The position numbers and the translations under genes were made by a program. A DNA stretch of 64,000 bases, taken from Endomychus coccineus. Taxonomy: Eukaryota > Arthropoda > Insecta > Coleoptera > Endomychidae. How positions within the stretch are numbered: the first letter of the stretch is position 1; each line of letters opens with the position of its first letter. The DNA is taken from positions 1 to 64,000 of the forward strand of contig CAUEHT010000002.1 in assembly GCA_958510875.1 (NCBI GenBank), in the 5' to 3' direction. The notes under the pieces are model-generated. The model worked only from the letters and a program-made list of their open reading frames with translations. It did no database searches and was not told where the DNA came from. Below are positions 1 to 11,988 of the stretch, piece after piece.

Positions 1-314
1 CTGCTTTTTAATTTTGTAAAGAGACTTTTCTGATTTAAATAACTCTTATGACATATATGTAGGTCATTAGGTTTCACTATATTACAAATTTTCTCTGAAA
101 GTCCACTGATATATGGTAGTGATATGTAATGCCTATCATTAGTTTTCTCATTATTGGTATTGATTCCACCAAATGAGTTATAAAATTTATGAATTTTGTC
201 TTTAGTTATCGAATTTACTAAATCAATGGGATAACCATTTCTTATTAAAGTTTCTTTTGTTTTTGTAATAGATATAGTTCTCAGTTCAGGAGAACTTAGT
301 CGAATAGCTCTATC
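1..314 (-). repeat. PLE-1 fragment, inverted
   Basis: Reverse-complement copy of the RT C-terminal part of the PLE-1 ORF (matches about 3,340-3,640). It meets a plus-strand copy of the same segment at about 302-315, so positions 1-600 form a long palindrome. Both arms are 5'-truncated, and the left arm runs off the window. Confidence 0.8.
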
Positions 315-909
315 TATTACAAAAACAAAAGAAACTTTAATAAGAAATGGTTATCCCATTGATTTAGTAAATTCGATAACTAAAGACAAAATTCATAAAT
401 TTTATAACTCATTTGGTGGAATCAATACCAATAATGAGAAAACTAATGATAGGCATTACATATCACTACCATATATCAGTGGACTTTCAGAGAAAATTTG
501 TAATATAGTGAAACCTTATGACCTACATATATGTCATAAGAGTTATTTAAATCAGAAAAGTCTCTTTACAAAATTAAAAAGCAGCGTACCTTTCAAAAAA
601 ATAACCCATACTGTTTATTCCATCCCTTGCAAAGATTGCGAAAAGGTATATATTGGCCAATCTTCACAATACCTCGAAAAAAGATTAAATGGCCACAAAT
701 ATACCAAAAATTCATCAACTGCGCTCAATAAACATGTGAAAGACACTAACCATACTTTCGACTACAACAATAAAAAAATTTTAAATATTGAAACAAACGA
801 CAACAAACGTTTGATATTAGAATCTATTCAAATTAAAAAGAACAATTGTGTAAATGACAAAATAGATTCCAATCTTTCGAAACTGTACAATAATCTAATT
901 CAAACTTAA
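315..909 (+). pseudogene. PLE-1 3' ORF fragment (RT tail and GIY-YIG nuclease)
   Basis: A 5'-truncated copy of the PLE-1 ORF. The last 133 codons (508-909) are open and carry a CxxC knuckle (IPCKDCEKVYIGQ) leading into the VYIG half of a GIY-YIG endonuclease, then R..GH and the H..D..H pattern of EN-positive Penelope-like elements. It differs from the fuller copy at 2,018-3,964 by only a few residues. The pLTR and a fuller copy follow directly, so it is the upstream unit of a partial tandem dimer. Confidence 0.85.
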
Positions 910-1500
910 CAAAATTTTATTAATTTGAAGTGCCACTTTCCATTGTCTATTTAAAATTCAACCTAAAAAAGATGAAGTATTATTTAACTATGACACTATA
1001 GAATAACAATTTTGAGGTTAAATTCCATAGAATTATCTTAAACTTGAATAGTTATGACAGAAATACTCATCATAGAGTAACTAATTCATACAATAATTCA
1101 TAGATATTTATAATTGTACAATATTGGAATGTCTTGTATTTAATCAAATTCAATCTATTTCAAATTGTAGTTAGCCATACATTACTCTTTCACACACAAC
1201 CGATCCAATGTTTTCTGCAGTTTTAATTGGATCTTAAAACACAAGTCGGCTGCAGACGCATTTCATTAATCGAAATCATCTATTCTTTTCTAAATTACAT
1301 GGAAACACTAATTTCAATCAACAATTTTGATAAAGGCAATAAACGTTGTCGAAACGTCAAAACAGAATTTTTATTTCATTATCAGTATATATACGAACCA
1401 ATATACCAAGAAAACATACAAATATTACAAATGGTTCAAGAATATCAACAAAAGAATAATTTGGCCTGGAGAAATAGGTTTTTTATTTTTCAAGAATACA
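910..1500 (+). repeat. PLE-1 pseudo-LTR (upstream copy)
   Basis: This block is nearly identical to 3,965-4,508, so the ORF between them is flanked by direct pLTRs, the usual PLE layout. It contains the hammerhead-like core at 1,327-1,358. ORFs across it are not conserved as protein and are probably chance. Confidence 0.8.
1327..1358 (+). ncRNA. Hammerhead-ribozyme-like core in PLE-1 pLTR
   Basis: The order is TTGATAA, a 5-bp stem GGCAA/TTGTC with a 6-nt loop, then GAAACGTC. This is the layout of the minimal type I hammerheads known from PLEs, where the ACGU of GAAACGUC can act as a dimer-forming stem III. Relative to CUGAUGA it has U at position 3 and A at position 8, which could still pair. 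Stem I is weak (about 2 bp). The same core recurs at 4,382, 4,741, 6,233, 7,467, 31,842, 32,705, 33,137 and 33,896. Activity is unproven. Confidence 0.5.
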
Positions 1501-1537
1501 CTACTCTCAACATCAATATACATACATCGTAATAATC

Positions 1538-3964
1538 ATGGCTTTTTATAAGAAAATTGAAGAAGATTATGGATTCTACACCGTCCAATTATTGAAAACG
1601 TTCTCAAAAATGATGAATACCTTCGCCAATCAAAAAAATAGGAAAATATACTTATTACGACTAAAAAGTTTAAGAATAATACCAAAATTTTTAAAAATCA
1701 ATGATAATCACATCATTTTCAATAGTGAGTACTTAGATAATACTTATCTTCAATTCAAAGAAACGTTTCAATTAAAAGTATTAAACCTCTTAATATCTGA
1801 CACTTGTAAAAATGTAAAACAAACTGAAAATAACATAAGCAGAACCAAATCTACAATGAAAAATATCCTACCTACTCAAATCTACAATACGTATTTAGAA
1901 TAAGAAACTCAAAAATTTGAAAAAAACTTTAATAAAATTAAACATAGAAATATTGAGAAAATAAATAAATTAAATAACAATAACAAAAGAAATCTCATAG
2001 TTGATAATAATTGGCTAATGAATTTATCTCAAACAAATGTTCCAAAAAATGTAATAGACACTTTAGCTCTCGGTGAGAAATTTAGTAAGACTCTATATAA
2101 CGAAAGACAAATACCTATCAATAACATAATTTCTTCACTTGAAACTGAAATTGCTAAAAAACCTACTCAAATAGCAAATGAGATAAGATCAAAATGTATA
2201 AACACAATAACTAATTTCAAACAAACAGTTAAAAATAATAAATTTAATAATAAAAATAACAAATCAATCAAAAATTTCAAAGAAACCAAACAATTCATCA
2301 AATCTAACCCACAAATTACTATCTTAAAAGCAGATAAAGGTAATAAAACTGTTATCATAGACACAAATGAATATGAGGATAAAATGTCTACAATGTTGAA
2401 TGATCCTGAAGTATATAAGAAACTAAATAACAACCCAACTAATATTTACCAAACTAAAAATAATAACTTAGTAAAAAAATGGTTTGAAAAGAAATATATT
2501 TCAAAATACATTCATAGACAATTAACGATACATAATGCTCATCCTCCAAAAATATATGGTTTACCCAAAATTCATAAACCTAATATACCGATGCGACCTG
2601 TAGTATGCAGCATTCAATCACCTTTTTATGAAATGGCTAAATACTTATCCAACATACTAAAAAACATAGCTTACAAAAATGAATTTTACATCAAAGATTC
2701 TTGGGATTTCAAGGAATTCATTAACAAAATTACAATACCTAAAAACTATATCTTAGTATCACTAGATGTCACATCTTTATATACAAATATCCCTTTAGAA
2801 TTAGCTAAACAAATAATTCAAAATAAATGGGATGAAATAAAACTGTATACAAATTTACCTATGAATGAGTTCTTAACAGCTATAGAATATACATTCACCG
2901 CTAATTTTTTACAATATAAAGATGATTGTTATAAACAATTAGATGGTTGTGCAATGAGCTCTCCAATATCAAGTATCATAGCCCAAATAGTAATGGAATT
3001 CCTTGAAGAAAAAGTAGTATCTCAACTAAATTATAATATAGCCTTCTTCAAAAGATATGTTGATGATTGTATTGCTGCAATCCCTGAAAACAAATGTAAT
3101 GAATTTTTGAATTCTTTCAATTCCTTTCACCATAAGTTACAATTTACGATTGAATTAGAAAATCATAACGAAATAAATTTTTTAGATTTAACTTTAGTAA
3201 GAAAATCAAATGATAACAAAATTCTAACAAAATGGTATACCAAACCTACTTGGTCAGGAAGGTATACTAATTTCAATTCTAATATACCTAAAAAATATAA
3301 GAAAAATGTTATTATAAATCTAATAGATAGAGCTATTCGACTAAGTTCTCCTGAACTGAGAACTATATCTATTACAAAAACAAAAGAAACTTTAATAAGA
3401 AATGGTTATCCCATTGATTTAGTAGATTCGATAACTAAAGACAAAATTCATAAATTTTATAACTCATTTGGTGGAATCAATACCAATAATGAGAAAACTA
3501 ATGATAGGCATTACATATCACTACCATATATCAGTGGACTTTCAGAGAAAATTTGTAATATAGTGAAACCTTATGACCTACATATATGTCATAAGAGTTA
3601 TTTAAATCAGAAAAGTCTCTTTACAAAATTAAAAAGCAGCGTACCTTTCAAAAAAATAACCCATACTTTTTATTCCATCCCTTGCAAAGATTGCGAAAAG
3701 GTATATATTGGCCAATCTTCACAATACCTCGAAAAAAGATTAAATGGCCACAAATATACCAAAAATTCATCAACTGCGCTCAATAAACATGTGAAAGACA
3801 CTAACCATACTTTCGACTACAACAATACAAAAATTTTAAATATTGAAACAAACGACAACAAACGTTTGATATTAGAATCTATTCAAATTAAAAAGAACAA
3901 TTGTGTAGATGACAAAATAGATTCCAATCTTTCGAAACTGTACAATAATCTAATTCAAACTTAA
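1538..3964 (+). pseudogene. PLE-1 Penelope-like polyprotein: RT plus GIY-YIG endonuclease, one premature stop
   Basis: Reads in one frame for 809 codons, broken only by a TAA at 1,901-1,903, so the copy is close to intact. RT landmarks, numbered from the ATG at 2,018: ADKGNKTVII (~110), YGLPKIHKP (~185), LVSLDVTSLYTNIP (~247), CAMSSPISS (~312), catalytic YVDD (~347) and INFLDLTL (~387). A CxxC knuckle and the VYIGQ half of GIY-YIG follow at ~555-570 with H/D residues after it. Length matches EN-positive Penelope-like elements (~800 aa). The start is the ATG at 1,538 just after the pLTR and leader. The flanking pLTRs are direct repeats. The product would reverse-transcribe its RNA at a nuclease nick. 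Confidence 0.9.
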
Positions 3965-4508
3965 CAAAATTTTATTAATTTGAAGTGCCACTTTCCATTG
4001 TCTATTTAAAATTCAACCTAAAAAAGATGAAGTATTATTTAACTATGACACTATAGAATAACAATTTTGAGGTTAAATTCCATAGAATTATCTTAAACTT
4101 GAATAGTTATGATAGAAATACTCATCATAGAGTAACTAATTCATACAATAATTCATAGATATTTATAATTGTACAATATTGGAATGTCTTGTATTTAATC
4201 AAATTCAATCTATTTCAAATTGTAGTTAGCCATACATTACTCTTTCACACACAACCGATCCAATGTTTCCTGCAGTTTTAATTGGATCTTAAAACACAAG
4301 TCGGCTGCAGACGCATTTCATTAATCGAAATCATCTATTCTTTTCTAAATTACATGGAAACACTAATTTCAATCAACAATTTTGATAAAGGCAATAAACG
4401 TTGTCGAAACGTCAAAACAGAATTTTTATTTCATTATCAGTATATATACGAACCAATATACCAAGAAAACATACAAATATTACAAATGGTTCAAGAATAT
4501 CAACAAAA
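3965..4508 (+). repeat. PLE-1 pseudo-LTR (downstream copy)
   Basis: Direct repeat of 910-1,455. Ends exactly where a (TA)n tract begins. Carries the hammerhead-like core at 4,382-4,413. Confidence 0.8.
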
Positions 4509-4654
<146 letters not shown>

Positions 4655-4659
4655 ATATA

Positions 4660-6095
4660 CTTGAACCATTTGTAATATTTATATGTTGTCTTGGTATATT
4701 GGTTCGTATATATACTGATAATGAAATAAAAATTCTGTTTGACGTTTCGACAATGTTTATTGCCTTTATCAAAATTGTTAATTGAATTAGTGTTTCCATG
4801 TAATTTAGAAAAGAATAGATTCGATTAATGAAATGCGTCTGCAGCCGACTTGTGTTTCAAGATCCAATTAAAACTGCAGAAAACATTGGATCGGTTGTGT
4901 GTGGAAGAGTAATGTATGGCTAACTACAATTTAAAATAGATTGAATTTGATTAAATACAAGACATTCCAAGATTGTACAATTATAAATATCTATGAATTA
5001 TTGTATGAATTAGTTATTCTATGATAAGCATTTCAGATCTATTCAAGTCTAAGATAATTCTGTGGAATTTAACCTCAAAATTGTTACTCTATAGTGTCAT
5101 AGTTAAATAATACTTCATCTTTCTTAGGTTGAATTTTAAATAGAAAGTGGCACTTCAAATTAATAAAATTTTGTTAAGTTTGAATTAGATTATTGTACAG
5201 TTTCGAAAGATTGGAATCTATTTTGTCATTTACACAATTGTTCTTTTTACTTTGAATATATTCTAATATCAAACGTTTGTTGTCGTTTGTTTCAATATTT
5301 AAAATTTTTGTATTGTTGTAGTCGAAAGTATGGTTAGTGTCTTTCACATGTTTATTGAGCGCAGTTGATGAATTTTTGGTATATTTGTGGCCATTTAATC
5401 TTTTTTCGAGGTATTGTGAAGATTGGCCAATATATACCTCTTCGCAATCTTTGCAAGGGATGGAATAAACAGTATGGGTTATTTTTTTGAAAGGTACGCT
5501 GCTTTTTAATTTTGTAAAGAGACTTTTCTGATTTAAATAACTCTTATGACATATATGTAGGTCATAAGGTTTCACTATATTACAAATTTTCTCTGAAAGT
5601 CCACCGATATATGGTAGTGATATGTAATGCCTATCATTAGTTTTCTCATTATTGGTATTGATTCCACCAAATGAGTTATAAAATTTATGAATTTTGTCTT
5701 TAGTTATCGAATTTACTAAATCAATGAGATAACCATTTCTTATTAAAGTTTCTTTTGTTTTTGTAATAGATATAGTTCTCAGTTCAGGAGAACTTAGTCG
5801 AATAGCTCTATCTATTAGATTTATAATAACATTTTTCTTATATTTTTTAGGTATATTAGAATTGAAATTAGTATATCTTCCTGACCAAGTAGGTTTGGTA
5901 TACCATTTTGTTAGAATTTTGTTATCATTTGATTTTCTTACTAAAGTTAATCTAAAAAATTTATTTCGTTATGATTTTCTAATTCAATCGTAAATTGTAA
6001 CTTATGGTGAAAGGAATTGAAAGAATTCAAAAATTCATTACATTTGTTTTCAGGGATTGCAGCAATACAATCATCAACATATCTTTTGAAGAAGG

Positions 6096-6100
<5 letters not shown>
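4660..6100 (-). pseudogene. PLE-1 copy, 5'-truncated, reverse strand
   Basis: Reading leftwards: RT from the YVDD motif (~6,080) to the C-terminal end, then GIY-YIG (open 133 codons, 5,174-5,575) and the pLTR (5,173-4,660). A one-base deletion near 5,950 shifts the frame just after FLD. The copy is cut at its 5' end by the (TA)n at 6,103-6,143. A hammerhead-like core is at 4,741-4,772. Confidence 0.85.
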
Positions 6101-6144
<44 letters not shown>

Positions 6145-6148
<4 letters not shown>

Positions 6149-6920
6149 ATGCTTTCTTGGTATATTGGTTTTTGTTTCATTTTATTTTCAGTATATATAC
6201 ACTGAAAATAAAATGAAATAAAAATTCTTTTTGACGTTTCGACAATGTTTATTGCCTTTATCAAAATGTGAATTAGTGTTTCCATGTAATTTAGAAAAGA
6301 ATAGATGATTTCGATTAATGAAATGCGTCTGCAGCCGACTTGTGTTTTAAGATCCAATTAAAACTGCAGAAAACATTGGATCGGTTGTGTGTGAAAGAGT
6401 AATGTATGGCTAATTACAATTTGAAATGGATTGAATTTGATTAAATACAAGACATTCTAAGACTGTACAATTATAAATATCTATGATCATTGTATGAATT
6501 AGTTATTCTATGATAAACACTCTATCCACATCTATTATAATCAACTATTCAAGTTTAAGATAATTCTATGGAATTTAACCTCAAAATTGTTACACATAGT
6601 GTCATAGTTAAACAATACGTTATCTTTTTTAGGTTGAATTTTTAATAGACATCTACAAATGTCAGATATTAAGAGGTTTCAATACTTTCAATTGAAATGT
6701 TCCTTTGAATTGAAGATAAGAATTATCTAAGTACTCACTATTGAGAATGATGTGATTATCATTGATTTTTAGAAATTTTTGTATTATTCTTAAACTTTAT
6801 AGTCGTAATAAGTATATTGTCCTATTTTCCCTTCTGATTGGCGAAAGTATTCATCATCTTTGAGAACGTTTTCAATAAATTGACGGTGTAGAATCCATAA
6901 TTTTCTTATAAAAAGCCATG
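6145..6920 (-). mobile_element. Internally deleted PLE-1 derivative (mini-PLE)
   Basis: Starts with the PLE-1 ORF N-terminus (ATG near 6,917) and jumps at ~6,655 straight to the 3' pLTR, losing RT and nuclease. The same junction is seen in copies at ~32,255 and ~34,312. The pLTR keeps the hammerhead-like core (6,233-6,264). It is head-to-head with the next copy across ~6,930. Confidence 0.75.
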
Positions 6921-6939
6921 ATTCTTATGATGTATGTAT

Positions 6940-7602
6940 ATTTTATAAGAAAATTGGAGAAAATTATGGATTCTACACCGTCCATTTATTGAAAACGTTC
7001 TCAAAGATGATGAATACTTTCGCCAATCAGAAAGGAAAATAGGACAATATACTTATTACGACTATAAAGTTTAAGAATAATACCAAAATTTTCAAAAATC
7101 AATGAAATGTCTATTCAAAATTCAACCTAAAAAAGATAACGTATTGTTTAACTATGACACTATGAGTAACAATTTTGAGGTTAAATTCCATAGAATTATC
7201 TTAAACTTGAATAGTTGATTATAATAGATGTGGATAGAGTGTTTATCATAGAATAACTAATTCATACAATAATCATAGATATTTATAATTGTACAATCTT
7301 AGAATGTCTTGTATTTAATCAAATTCAATTACTCTTTCACACACAACCGATCCAATATTTTCTGCAGTTTTAATTGGATCTTAAAACACAAGTCGGCTGC
7401 AGACGCATTTCATTAATCGAAATCATCTATTCTTTTCTAAATTACATGGAAACACTAATTCACATTTTGATAAAGGCAATAAACATAAACATTGTCGAAA
7501 CGTCAAAAAGAATTTTTATTTCATTTTATTTTCAGTATATATACGAACCAATATACCAAGAAAGCATACAAATATTACAAATGGTTCAAGAATATCAATA
7601 AT
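6940..7602 (+). mobile_element. Mini-PLE-1, plus strand
   Basis: Mirror of the previous copy: ORF N-terminal segment to ~7,103, then the 3' pLTR to 7,602, with a further deletion before the same pLTR entry point. The ribozyme-like core (7,467-7,504) has a 6-base duplication in its loop. Ends in (TA)n at 7,604-7,632. Confidence 0.75.
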
Positions 7603-7773
7603 AGAATATATATATATATATATATATATATAAACAAGTTTAAAGTTCCTTTGCCTAATTGGCCACTATCGTGTATGTAACTTAAGAGATATAGAATTAA
7701 ATTTTCTGAATTATGAAGATAACTTAGATAATTTAACATAGGATTATAAAGATGAATAAACGTAAAAGATTGA

Positions 7774-7845
7774 ACCATAGGCGGGATTCGAACCCACATT
7801 TCTGGATTTCTAGTCCAGGGTGTTTACCAATTACACCACTTCGGT
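7774..7845 (-). repeat. tRNA-like module, copy 1
   Basis: Folds as a tRNA on the minus strand: acceptor ACCGAAG/CTATGGT (one mismatch), D stem GTGT/ACAC, anticodon stem CTGGA/TCCAG with loop CTAGAAA (anticodon AGA), short variable loop, and T arm with B box GGTTCGAATCC. A serine anticodon without the long variable arm, and its position inside a repeat, argue for a tRNA-derived repeat rather than a working gene. Confidence 0.65.
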
Positions 7846-8341
7846 CCTGTTAGATTTTTATATTTTTGTAAATATAAACCTCTGAAAGGATAGTAGATCA
7901 TTGATGAACACAATGCGATTCGATGCCCTACCATAGATCAACTATTCACGCACATTCATCTAAAATTCAGTCGTTTTTTGAAGTAAGGATTGTAGGTTAG
8001 TACTGCTATGGTTGGCAGTTACTTGACAGTTCTTATTCAAATGACAGCATCCCAATTAGGCAAAGAAACTTTAAACTTGTTTATAATTAACCAGAACAAT
8101 TCTCAGTCAGTTCTATTGAAATATATAAGAACCGGGATGCTGTCATTTGAATAAGAACTGTCAAGTAACTGCCAACCATAGCAGTACTAACCTACAATCC
8201 TTACTTCAAAAAACGACTGAACTTTAGATGAATGTGCGTGAATAGTTGATCTATGGTAGGGCATCGAATCGCATTGTGTTCATCAATGATCTACTATCCT
8301 TTCAGAGGTTTATATTTACAAAAACATAAAAATCTAACAGG

Positions 8342-8413
8342 ACCGAAGTGGTGTAATTGGTAAACACCCTGGACTAGAAATCCAGAAATGTGGGTTCGAA
8401 TCCCGCCTATGGT
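8342..8413 (+). repeat. tRNA-like module, copy 2
   Basis: Same cloverleaf as 7,774-7,845, in the opposite orientation, with intact A-box-like and B-box promoter sequences. Confidence 0.65.
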
Positions 8414-8506
8414 TCAATCTTTTACGTTTATTCATCTTTATAATCCTATGTTAAATTATCTAAGTTATCTTCATAATTCAGAAAATTTAATTCTATATCT
8501 CTTAAG

Positions 8507-8507
<1 letters not shown>

Positions 8508-8579
<72 letters not shown>

Positions 8580-8590
8580 ATATATATATA
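8508..8590. repeat. (TA)n microsatellite
   Basis: Pure TA with one TGTA interruption near 8,577. It sits at the axis of an inverted repeat of the tRNA-like unit. Confidence 0.95.
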
Positions 8591-8688
8591 TATAACTTAA
8601 GAGATATAGAATTAAATTTTCTGAATTATGAAGATAACTTAGATAATTTAACATAGGATTATAAAGATGAATAAACGTAAAAGATTGA

Positions 8689-8760
8689 ACCATAGGCGGG
8701 ATTCGAACCCACATTTCTGGATTTCTAGTCCAGGGTGTTTACCAATTACACCACTTCGGT
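8689..8760 (-). repeat. tRNA-like module, copy 3
   Basis: Matches copies 1 and 2 across the cloverleaf, including loop CTAGAAA and the B box. Confidence 0.65.
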
Positions 8761-9271
8761 CCTATCAGATTTTTATATTTTTGTAAATATAAACCTCTGA
8801 AAGAATAGTAGATCATTGATGAATACAATGCCATTCGATGCCCTACCATAGATCAACTATTCACGCACATTCATCTAAAGTTCAGTCGTTTTTTGAAGTA
8901 AGGATTGTAGGTTAGTACTGCTATGGTTGGCAGTTACTTGACAGTTCTTATTCAAATGACAGCATCCTGGTTCTTATATATTTCAATAGAACTGACTGAG
9001 AATTGTTCTGGTTAATTATAAACAAGTTTTAAAGTTTCTTTGCCTAATTGGCCACTATCGTGTAGGTAACTTAAGAGATATAGAATTAAATTTTCTGAAT
9101 TATGAAGATAACTTAGATAATTTAACTATGGTTCAATCTTTTACGTTTATTCATCTTTATAATCCTATGTTAAATTATCTAAGTTATCTTCATAATTCAG
9201 AAAATTTAATTCTATATCTCTTAAGTTACATACACGATAGTGGCCAATTAGGCAAAGAAACTTTAAAACTT

Positions 9272-9310
<39 letters not shown>

Positions 9311-9313
<3 letters not shown>

Positions 9314-11559
9314 GGTGTCCTCGAACTGCGTGGCTAAAATAAAACCGAAGATTCTTTGATTCGAAAAGAATTTGATGAGCCTTTTTACTTTTGCCTCAAG
9401 TGTCTTGTTTAGCCGGTAGAGGGCTTCAAAGTTGCAAAAATAATTTTGTTTTTTCGGTATAACTTGAGAATGTGATGGAGGACTTCTACAATATTTGGCA
9501 GGTGAGTTACTGTCAATAATGGCAGTTTTTGAAAGCGGAGCATAGAGCCTTAGAGACTATAGAAATGGCTCAAACTTGAGGATGTAACGGGAAAAGTGTC
9601 CAGAACTTTTTTGTGGTCGATGTAATTCACTCTATATTTTTTATGTAGATAGCTTATCTAATTTGAAAACTTTTCTGACACATAGAAAATTTCGATAAAA
9701 TCAACGGATTAGCTTGAAAAAAATAATTTTCGAGTCTCTGCAATTTTGGCTTACTAATTTTACTTGATTAAAATACCTTAGTTGCCTTTGCTTTTCTAAT
9801 GTCATTTTGGCATTTGGAGAATCCATTCTCAAAACTGTCAGTTTTTACTTTGCTTTCCGTAAAAATTTTATAAAATTATGGCTCAAAATTTCACTAACAC
9901 TGAAATGGTTAATATCTCGGTAAAATATTCGTGTAAATAATAAAAACAATAGAAATGGTGGAACGATGTGATTATTTAGGAAAAACCAATGCTAAATTAA
10001 AAGAAACAACAAAACTGCTTGGGAAATCGCTAAGGCATCAATTGTTCGAAATGTTGCCCATTTTCCTGAATACACAAATTAATTCGTTTCAAGAAATTGG
10101 ATTGAACTCATTGAACTCTGGCTAGTACTTCAGGATCATTCTTCAATAAATCCGCTTCATGATTAATTCGTTGCAACAATTCCTCTCGTGTGTTTACTGT
10201 AGCTGCATAAACTTTCGACTTCAAAGCGCCCCATGGAAAGAAGTCGCAGGGCGTCAAATCAGAAGAGCGGGCCGGCCAGTTCACTGGTGCATCGTGTCCT
10301 CTACCTATCCAGCGATCTGGATATTCCTCATTCAAATGTCGCCTTACAGCTAATGTGAAATGAGGAGGTGCACCATCATGGATAAGCCAGGCCACGACGA
10401 ATGTGTAAGGGTAAGTCTTCCAACAGTTCAAGTAGCCTTTGTTCCAAAAAGTTCAAGTAGTTCTCCCCGTTAAATCGATCGGGTATAACGGTAGGGCCAA
10501 TAATAAAGTTATCCACAATTCCAACCCAAACATTGATTTTAGTTTGATTCTGAAAATATGTAACTTCCGTTTCATGAGGATTTTCATCAGCATAGAAATG
10601 TTCATTATGGAGGTTAAAAAGACCACATCTCGTGGAAGTATCTTCGTCCGTGAACAAAATTCTTCTACAAAAATTGGGGTTGCGTTTTGTCTTTGGACAA
10701 TAAGCCGACAGAAATCTAGCCGATGACCTAGATCCATGGGCAATAAGACTTGAACTGTTTTAATATGATAGGAATACAACAGTTCTTCTTTCAGTACATT
10801 ATGAACTAATGATTTTGAGGCTCCAATACGAAGTCCCAAACGTAGTGTGCTTATCCCAGGTTCCGTTTCAACCGCTTCCAGTATCGCTTCTTCGAGCTCT
10901 AACGTCCTTCTTGTCCGTCTGCGTCCAGTTTCTCTGCGATTTGCTTCAAATTTGCCAGTTTCGCGAAGGTTTGCCGATTTGGAATTCTGCGATGCGGATA
11001 TCTTTCCCTTCTCCGGCCATTGCAACGACAAAGTCCATAAATCAATAACATATCAACCATTTCAGTGTTAGTGAAATTTTGAGCCATAATTTTATAAAAT
11101 TTTTACGGAAAGCAAAGTAATATTGAGAATAAATTCTTCAAATGCCAAAATGACATCAGAAAAGCAAAGGCAACTAAGGTATTTTTTAATCAAGTAAAAT
11201 TAGTAAGCCAAAATTGCAGAGACTCGAAAATTAATTTTTTCAAGCTAATCCGTTGATTTTATCAACATTTTCTAGGAGTAAGAAAAGTTTTTAAATTAGA
11301 TAAGCTATCTACATAAAGAATATCGAGTGAATTACATTGACCCCAAAAAAGTTCTGGACACTTTTCCCGTTACATCCTCAAGTTTGAGCCATTTCTATGG
11401 TCTCTAAGGCTCTGTGCTCCACTCTCAAAAATGACCATTTTTGACAGTAACTCACCTGCTGAATATTGTGAAAGTTCTTCATCACGTTCTCAAGTTATAC
11501 CGAAAAAACAAAATTATTTTTGCAATTTTGAAGCCCTCTACCGGGTAAACGAGGACACC

Positions 11560-11562
<3 letters not shown>
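9311..11562 (-). mobile_element. Mariner/Tc1-like element with long inverted repeats
   Basis: Termini CAGGGTGTCCTCG / CGAGGACACCCTG sit between TA dinucleotides inside (TA)n tracts, as expected for a TA target. Inverted repeats run well beyond the tips: about 9,311-9,915 against 11,053-11,562. The left arm even includes the first codons of the transposase (ATG near 9,878). The transposase reads on the minus strand and is broken. Confidence 0.8.
10108..11087 (-). pseudogene. Mariner-like transposase, frameshifted
   Basis: Starts MAQNFTNTEMVDMLLIYG, which resembles the DUF4817-type N-terminal helix-turn-helix of insect mariner relatives. The centre contains ILEAVETEPGISTLRLGLR, then a first-Asp region FTDEDT. 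The C-terminal part has HDGAPPHF and WPARSSDLTPCDFF. Counting to the Asp of PCDFF leaves 43 residues after the second Asp, longer than the DD34D of classical mariner. The protein is spread over at least three frames (11,087-10,899; 11,031-10,453; 10,657-10,376; 10,431-10,108), so the copy is dead. Confidence 0.85.

Positions 11563-11607
<45 letters not shown>
11563..11607. repeat. (TA)n tract at mariner right end
   Basis: Pure TA, abutting the element tip on one side and the truncated transposon gene on the other. Confidence 0.9.
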
Positions 11608-11609
<2 letters not shown>

Positions 11610-11611
11610 CT

Positions 11612-11952
11612 GTTAATCCAGTTTGTGTGATTCTATGAGTTAAAGCCCATTGAGCTAATTTGTTTGAAAGTGTATGTTCCTTAAAAGAAATGTCCACAGC
11701 ACATTCCACATTTGGATAACTTTGTATTTCTTCTTCATGGTCAGTATCACTAGAGGATAAACCTCCAACACTTGAACAGATAAATGTGAATTTAGGAAAT
11801 TTGCTATCATCTTCACTGACAATGGAATTGTTTGAAAAGTTGTTACTAGCTGAAACCCCTGATACATTTCTAACAAACTGGTTTGTAGCTTCTGGTACTC
11901 TCCTATACTTTTGCCTTCGGCCCACATATTCTTTCAACTTACGTTTCGACAT
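11612..11952 (-). pseudogene. N-terminal fragment of a transposon protein, truncated
   Basis: About 113 codons from ATG 11,952, starting MSKRKLKEYVGRRQKYRR, acidic in the middle and ending in LAQWALTHRITQTGLT before running into (TA)n and the mariner. The LA.WA...I....L pattern recalls the N-termini of insect proteins that accompany DUF4806 genes in DNA transposons. That is from memory, not a search. It lies just downstream of the DUF4806 gene on the same strand, so both probably belong to one element. Confidence 0.5.
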
Positions 11953-11988
11953 TCTTACAAAAAAAAAGGAACAGGAAATTTCTATAAG

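Larger units (their letters stand above)
7637..9280. repeat. tRNA-like repeat family in nested inverted repeats
   Basis: A ~480-bp unit with a tRNA-like module appears as minus (7,637-8,072), plus (8,120-8,507), minus (8,593-9,123) and plus fragment (9,131-9,280). Axes are near 8,096, at the (TA)n 8,508-8,590 and near 9,126. The unit's ends connect to each other in different orders, as if copied from tandem or circular templates. No protein is conserved in it. Confidence 0.7.

Noticed and set aside
1227..1532. 101-codon ORF in PLE-1 pLTR as a protein (also 4,282, 7,374 and 33,044)
   Set aside because: It covers the ribozyme-like pLTR region; substitutions and indels between copies do not respect the frame.
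7774..8760. Functional tRNA-Ser(AGA) genes
   Set aside because: No long variable arm, an acceptor mismatch, and they are embedded in a repeat family with inverted copies.
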